The notes under the pieces were generated by a model. That model worked only from the letters and a program-made list of their open reading frames with translations, was not told the DNA's origin and did not search any database. Positions 57,961 to 64,000 of a stretch of DNA of 64,000 nt are shown piece by piece; the first letter of the stretch is position 1, and every line of letters begins with the position of its first letter. The position numbers and the translations under genes are program-made. Origin of the DNA: Acheta domesticus (taxonomy: Eukaryota; Arthropoda; Insecta; Orthoptera; Gryllidae); NCBI GenBank assembly GCA_031308135.1, contig JAHLJT010008756.1:79376130-79440129 (forward strand), written 5' to 3'.

Positions 57961-58470
57961 GGAGAGGCTGAATCAAGGGGAAATGGAAAAACGACGTGTT
58001 CTTCCTCTCCTGCTTCGTCGCCTACTTTGCCTTCATCTTCCTCTGCCCCGCTTTCCCGTTTTTGTCTCTTTTACCTTTGCCCTCCTCTTCACCCTTTGCC
58101 GCCCTCTTCTTCCCTTGTCCTCCTCTTCCCTCGTCCCCCTCTTCGTTCCTTGATCCCCTCTTCGTGCCTCGTTCCCCTCTTTGGCCCTTGATCCTTTCTT
58201 CGTCCCTTGATCCCCCTCTTCGTCCTTTGTCTTAAGAGAATTTCTCTCCTTTCTCCACCTGTTCATCATCATTCTCTTCCTCAATTTCTTTCTCATCATA
58301 TCTCTTCATTTTCGTGCACTTCTCTTTCATATTTTTCATTTCATCTTCTTCCTCTTCTTCACCGTCATCAGAAAGATCTCTCTTTTCTCTTACTTATTTC
58401 GTTCCTCTTCGCCTTTTTTTCATTTCTTCGCCTTTATCTTAAGTCTTTTAATTATTTTCAATTAAACCTT
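57960..58470. repeat. CT-rich tract with ~22-bp imperfect repeats
   Basis: CCCTTGATCCCCCTCTTCGT-like units recur between 58110 and 58235 within a long pyrimidine-rich strand. ORFs here are low complexity. Confidence 0.75.
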
Positions 58471-60060
58471 CACTGTGCACGTAGAGTAGGTTACAGAATA
58501 ACACGCTAACGCTGTACTTTGCTACCACATTGAAACATCACATTTTTGATTTTGCGTAAAGATTCACGAATGACCATTGAAATAAACATTTTTAGATATA
58601 TTTACGCTTTTATCTCTAGGGCGAAATCCACGAGTGCGTTCGCTGGATTTAATATTAATATGCGAAAAGCAATTCTAAAGATCAGTTTGGAAAGCAATGT
58701 TTGTGTTTCTAATTCTTTGAACGTCTCAGTTAGCACAAAGTTTATATGCAACGTCCCTCTTTTAGCAATACACCGTGCAACCGCGACTCTTTAATTATTT
58801 ACTTAATTAAATACGGATACTATTTACAAACCTCGCCAGACCGCATATTTTAAACGTGATAAATTAACTGAACATTCGCTGTGCCGCCAACCACAATTAC
58901 GCATCATAAAGCACGACTGTGTAGTCATATCCCATGCGATGCGCACAACATAAATTTTCAGTCGAAAAGAGTATTCATATCGGGGTAAACAACCACGAAA
59001 TTTATATTTTATTTTATTAATTTTTTTAACTTGTAAACAAGTCGAGCAGTTTCAAAAATGTTCCCAATGTAAACTAGATATCGTACAATAAAAATGACAT
59101 ATTTTTCTTATAATCATCCTTCTGGAATATGTGTTAATTAGTAATAAATATACTGTTTTGTATATTATACATAATATTTCTATTGAATTTCTACATACGA
59201 CGCACAAGCTATTTGTGTATTTTTATTACCGAAAATAATTTATTTTCTTTAGTCAGCGAAAAGAAGTAAAATTCATAGAAAGAGATCTAGACAAGTTCCC
59301 CGCTAATGTAAATATTAACGACGTGAGAGACAAGTCAAAAAAAATTAAATTTGTGTAACATTTGAAAAAAAAAAGAATAGAGCAGTACGGCGTTTATGTC
59401 ATCTCATAGAGTATATTAGGCACTAGGGTCACCAAAAGTTTAAAAAAAAAAATTGAAGCCCAATTTTAGAAAATCTTGTTTTTGTAATTCTTTTAAATGG
59501 CACATGTTAAACGCAATATTGCGCGAAAACTACTATTTTTTTCAAAAAATGTACAGGATCTTAAAGAAATAACTCAGTATGGATAATAAATTTTCATTGA
59601 AAGAAAATATCTATCTTTAATTTTGTAGTTAGCCTAATCTGAGTGATGAATTTATTACAGATGTTTATGTATGCAATGCAATGTTAATTTCAAACATTAG
59701 TTTTATTTTCATTCCTTGCGCTTATAACTTTCCTGTTTTTGAAGATATTTTCTATGAAATTGTTTAAAGTATTTAGTTATTCTTTCCTCAAGTTATTTAA
59801 GTAGTCAAAATTAAATTAATCCTGCTGTAGAACTATCAAGATTAATGTATATGTCCAGTTTTCCAATAACCACCGATAACGAGCATTATTATTTTTAAAG
59901 TATTATTATTTATTTCATATTATTATTATTTTATATTTAGGTCCCAATTTAAAGGTGAAACATCCATGGTTTATTGGAATTCAACGATCAATTTTTTTTC
60001 TCATATATGCCACTAATGTCAAGTAAAAAATTAGTAATATGGGAATTGAAAAAATTCCAG
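58471..60060. other. End of intron 2, no feature recognised
   Basis: AT-rich; TATTATTATT runs at 59885-59940 precede the exon 3 acceptor by about 120 bp. Confidence 0.5.
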
Positions 60061-60190
60061 ATGGTGATCTGGAAGGCTGGCGTCACATGATGGACGTGAA
60101 CGTGCTTGGCTTGTCGCTGTGCACGCGAGAGGCCGTGACGGACATGAAAGCACGCGGAGTCAACGACGGTCATATTATCCACATCAACAG
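60061..60190 (+). CDS. Short-chain dehydrogenase/reductase (DHRS11 / farnesol dehydrogenase-like), coding exon 3
   Basis: The exon completes codon 99 (G from exon 2 plus AT gives Asp) and codes residues 100-141, ending two bases into codon 142. It includes the helix with the active-site Asn (Asn112 in DVNVLGL), the CTREA block and GHIIHIN, all typical of DHRS11 and insect farnesol dehydrogenase-like proteins. The acceptor is ...AAATTCCAG (60060) and the donor GTGAGT (60191), and the phase agrees on both sides. Ending AG in codon 142 would give Ser or Arg; Ser is expected in the family. The catalytic Ser and the YxxxK pair, about 110 further residues, should follow in later exons. No such sequence was found between 60191 and 64000, so the gene continues beyond the window. 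A degenerate hAT transposon begins only about 26 bp after the donor. Confidence 0.85.
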
Positions 60191-60216
60191 GTGAGTGTCG
60201 TGAACATGCTCTACTG

Positions 60217-61480
60217 CAGGGTTGTTCAAGCAGAGAGAATCGGCAGCGCGGAGCCGTGTTGTCTACCGAGAGCGCGACACCGGAGCACGAGCGTTGCGCT
60301 CCTTGCGATAACCTGTCACAGTGGCCCGGTAACTCCAGTCGCGGAAGCATGGATGTCGACGCGAGCACTTCACAGACAAGAGCACCTACACCGACAATTT
60401 TCAATGCAATATGGGAAAAAAGTATCTTTTTGCCGACTACGGCAGCTGTGCCAAATGTTTAGTTTGCACAAAAGTGCTGAATCACGTGAAGAAGTTTAAT
60501 TTACAACAACATTATACAGTTAATCATGTCGCTGAATATGACCAGTACGCTAAAGAAGAACGAAAGGAAGTTTTCAGTGCTCTGAAAAACAATGCCTCAC
60601 AAGAAGTAAGTTTTGGATGTGTTTTGATGTTCTTATGATGTTTTGACACTAAAATAGCACAATAAAAAGAGTTTAGTTTTATTGTATATCGATATCACAA
60701 CGTGAGCATTTAGGAAAAAAACCTTCCCACAAAACCGTTTTCCAAACCTAAAGCAGCATGCTGCTCGATTGTTAAGTATGTTTGGATCAACATACAACTC
60801 TGAACAATTTTTTGCCTCTTTGAAAATTTGTAAATCTTGAATGAGAAGTAGAATTACAAATCACAATCTGAAATGCATGTTACAGCTCAACAGCACCGTG
60901 TCATCTGTTCCAAACAGAAAGTATATTGCGAAAAAAATTCCTTAAAAGGCGTAAGAAAATTTGATTTTGCAATCAGCTAAATATTTTAAATTTTACTTTA
61001 CTTTCAGTATTTTCATTACTAGTTTATTTAATAACATTTTTGGGTAACCTTTATACTTTTCATATTCAGCTGGATGATACATTGCGTAATGTCACTGCAA
61101 TTAAATTTCTTTATGTGATTGAGCACTTTTTTGCAACTAAACGTTTGGCTTAGCTGGCGCAATCTGCAAAAAGATACTTTTCTTTCCATGCTGTACTGCA
61201 AATTGTCGTTTTCTATTTTAAAATCACATTAATATGTTTATATCTAGTAAATGCTTCAATGAATGTTACAAAACTATTTTACTGTTTTTTGTCGTAATAT
61301 CCTTCCCCAGCAGTGAGACGTTTTCAGTCCGAGAAATGAAACATACCCCGCAGAAATACGACGCGACACACTGTGCCGGATGTCGCTGATCGATATTCGA
61401 TGACGTAATGTGCTGTGTGCGGAGAAAGAGGAGGGAGCAAACGGCGGCTCCTCCTTGGAGCAAATGGTTCAGCGGCCCTG
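60217..61480 (+). mobile_element. hAT transposon, internally deleted and degenerate
   Basis: The left end begins CAGGGTTGTTCAA and the right end, read inward, CAGGGCCGCTGAA, both hAT-like. At 60411-60638 is the start of a transposase with a BED/SPIN-DOC-like zinc finger: CxxC at CLVC, then HYTVNH, followed by AEYDQYAKEERKE, as in insect GTF2IRD2/ZBED-like hAT proteins. At 60751-60950 comes the hAT C-terminal dimerisation region: MFGSTYNSEQFFASLK, then a stop, then RSRITNHNLK. The whole catalytic middle is missing. No 8-bp target duplication is seen at the two ends, so one end may be rearranged. It begins about 26 bp past the donor of dehydrogenase exon 3. Confidence 0.75.
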
Positions 61481-64000
61481 TAAATCACTGTAACTGAAAT
61501 GAGTCCCTGCAGAATGTGAGCATGAGTCAAGATATACATTTTGAAAAAACGTCTGAAAGTTTGATTTTTTTATTAGGGTTACTTGAATGGTATAATTGCT
61601 TCTCATAGTCTGCAGTAAAATCTGTGTACTTTTTTCTTGTTCACGTTCCAACTATGGTCCATTCACTTTAACTATCCAATTCCTAATACATAGAAAAAAT
61701 ATTCTGCAATTTCCTTCCATAATATTTCTGTTCCTGTTCATATAATATAATTTTTTCGATTTTACAAAAAAATATTTATTATAGATTTTTAGAAAAATAG
61801 ATGGCACTTAGAGGTGTCTTTGGGCACTGTACAATAAAGAGAGATCGACAATTTATTTTTCGTTTCGTTGTGAAAACATAACATAAATATTTTGAAATGT
61901 TCATTAATATTTACTTATTTACATGATACTTACAAGTTTTGATCGAATTGGTAAAAACTCTGAATGTGTAATTCTTTGTTGCACTTACTGCAAATTTTTC
62001 TATTTCTTTTATCACAAATAACGCAATCTCAAGTTTGCTTTGTGTTTCTTCGATATATTCCCATTTGTCACACTAACTTTCAGGACATTCTAATATTTCA
62101 AATATATTCTGTACAAGGGCCCTGCAGAATTCTCAGAACGTCTTTTTGATACTTGGTTCTGTTGATATTTTAGCAACCAACCATTGTGACATCAAGGCCG
62201 TAGGCAAAGAGTGGATAACATCACTTACGACCTCTCAGCGATTCTCGTAACAAATCAACACATGTCAATATCGTATTTCCGTATTATATTCGGGTTACCA
62301 ATGTTAACTTTTTGTTTACTCCTCAAACAATTCCTATTTTGTCTACTTGAGATAATGGATGAGTGCCACGGCAGTTTGATAGTGCTAATATTTCGCTATA
62401 TAATAGTCATTCACAGCTTCAAAATCATTGTTGTCACTAATTGTGCGTTGGTATTGCACATATTGAAGAAATAATTTATGTTACAAAATAAAACAGATCA
62501 GTACTGTTTCAGGGAAATGTTTCTTTGTTTTGACCTCTATGTCAATTGCCGACCTCAACATCCTTTTAGGAAGGCGATACATATCATTAGTTCCTTCTTC
62601 ATCACTTCCCTCGTCTCTTTGAAGCTTATTCTATAGTGAAAATAAAATTATTTCAACATAATCAAATCATCATATACTTCTTCTCGATATGCAACTATTT
62701 CGTGAAGAGCGAGACTGAAAAGTAACGCTGCTAGGCTAACGAGTCTAACCTCATAACGCGTTCCTCAGTGCCCAAAGGCACATACGGGTGACTCATCATT
62801 TTCACTTCGAAACAGTTGTAAATTAAATACTGCAAACTATTTCAGAAACAAATTTAATCATCTGAACATTTAACAATAGAATAATATGTATACCAAACAT
62901 TGCTTATGATTTTGAAGAAATTATTTCAATTATTATGTGGCGAGTGCGCGAAAACACACAAACTCTGTTGAGCGTCCAAAACACAAAAACGAAAGAAAGT
63001 TGCGCAACCTCCAAAACGTTTTTCAACTGATAGGCTTATTTAATACCTAAACTGAATAACTGATACCGTTTAAGTCAAATAATAATGCATTAAATTAGGA
63101 CAATTATTCATTACGCATGTCACACCTCTAGGTGTCTCTGGGAACAGACGGGTTAATTAGCTTAACAAATCACAGGTTCTCTTTTTGTAATGACAAGTTT
63201 AATGTTTCGTCAATAATTGAATTTCAGTTGGGAATCGTACTATGACATGCAAGATACTTTCACCTCGCTTTTGATAAGTGCGATATCCGGATATAGAGCG
63301 TGTGACTCGTTTTTACCTTAATTTGCATTAAGAAATCAATAAAATAACCGTCCGTAATTCACGTCAAATTTCGTGTTGCTTCCTCCCGGACTATCAGATA
63401 ATCGAGACTGTTGTCGCTCCTGCTTCCCGCTCCAACTTCGCGAGCCTTCGCCGCCGCAGTCGCTGTCGTGCCCTCTTTGCAGACCCTCAAGAAACCTTGA
63501 CCTCCTTCTGAGAGCCATTCAAGCTTCCGTGCCTGTGGAGTTTGTCCTCTCCTGTGGCCTCTTGAACAATCTCCCGTGGACCATATATCAATCTCTCGAG
63601 ATTGTGTACGTTGCCCTTACTATATGAAGGACGACCGCTGTCTTCAGAGGCACGCAATATGCAACTTAATGAACGGAAACTACGTAATTATGATGAATAT
63701 GCTGAATTCCGTTCTCTCCGATAGCATATTCGGAGGAGGAAAAAATGAATTGCTAATAATGATAAAAAATGGTTATGAAAAATGACCATCAAATACTGTT
63801 CTGAACCTTTACTATTCCCTGCACATCCATCGTACTAAACTCTATACATTCAGACATCAACAGTCTTAAAATCATTTGTTGAATTTTGAGAAGATTGATG
63901 TACTGAAGAAATAATATCCATACATCTAATTCCGGTAGTTAAATAAAATAGTGCGAAAACCATTATAGCTGAAGGTTTCGAAATGTCTCGTGGTATTCGT
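61481..64000. other. Intron 3, no exon found
   Basis: Searched by eye for the dehydrogenase YxxxK exon in all plus frames without success. A C-rich patch at 63370-63560 is open in one frame but is not dehydrogenase-like. Confidence 0.55.

Noticed and set aside
57565..58191. 172- and 125-codon ORFs on opposite strands
   Set aside because: CpG island and CT-rich tract reading open by composition; no ATG in the main frame and no domain.
63336..63627. Candidate dehydrogenase exon 4
   Set aside because: No YxxxK, no family resemblance in any frame; C-rich chance ORF.

Overview
The window reads as nuclear DNA of an insect with a large, AT-rich, transposon-laden genome. The evidence is GT-AG introns of 9 to 21 kb, exons coding for an insect-type short-chain dehydrogenase, and dense remains of LINEs, tRNA-derived SINEs, hAT, Mutator-like and foldback DNA transposons, with microsatellites throughout. 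A polyneopteran (stick insect, cockroach or grasshopper type) would fit the intron size and repeat load, but the order cannot be fixed from this sequence. Nothing looks bacterial, organellar or viral.

Only two host coding loci are convincing. (1) A plus-strand gene of the DHRS11 / insect farnesol dehydrogenase-like short-chain dehydrogenase/reductase group runs from 29369 past the right edge. Three exons (29369-29500, 50888-51050, 60061-60190) join in perfect phase to give the first 141 residues, covering the Rossmann nucleotide-binding half and the active-site Asn. The exons with the catalytic Tyr-Lys pair lie outside the window. (2) A minus-strand ORF of 135 codons (21634-21227) is a complete RWD domain like the N-terminus of the E3 ligase RNF14, but it stops right after that domain.

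Layout. 1-21 kb: mostly AT-rich sequence with SINE copies (about 1.4, 2.8, 7.8 and 17.9 kb), a 9-bp minisatellite (892-996), a 30-bp inverted repeat enclosing a hammerhead-ribozyme-like core (2175-2334), a TTAA-flanked MITE (7.0 kb), a TA-flanked MITE (15.45-16.06 kb), a CR1/Jockey-type LINE 3' part (16.4-17.5 kb) and a hAT MITE with perfect 8-bp target duplication (19.86 kb). 21-29 kb: the RWD ORF, a 2.73-kb Mutator-like element with a decayed transposase immediately upstream of it (21914-24641), and a 2.57-kb element with very long inverted arms (26142-28711). 29-64 kb: the dehydrogenase gene, whose introns hold hAT and MITE insertions, SINE copies, CpG-rich islands with paired GATA sites (38.5 and 44.9 kb), pyrimidine-rich minisatellites (42.6-43.0 kb), a pair of inverted 240-bp arms (43.6/46.3 kb), a 1.24-kb foldback element (54-55.2 kb), a LINE fragment (55.7-56.3 kb) and an internally deleted hAT element just beyond the exon 3 donor (60.2-61.5 kb).

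There is no operon-like cooperation between genes. The biology to be read here is mobile-element history and its closeness to splice sites and promoters of the two host loci. No clearly new multi-gene system is visible. The most unusual items are the stand-alone RWD ORF next to a Mutator-like element, the long-arm 26-28.7 kb element, the hammerhead-like core, and a 3' tail shared by the SINE family and a putative partner LINE.
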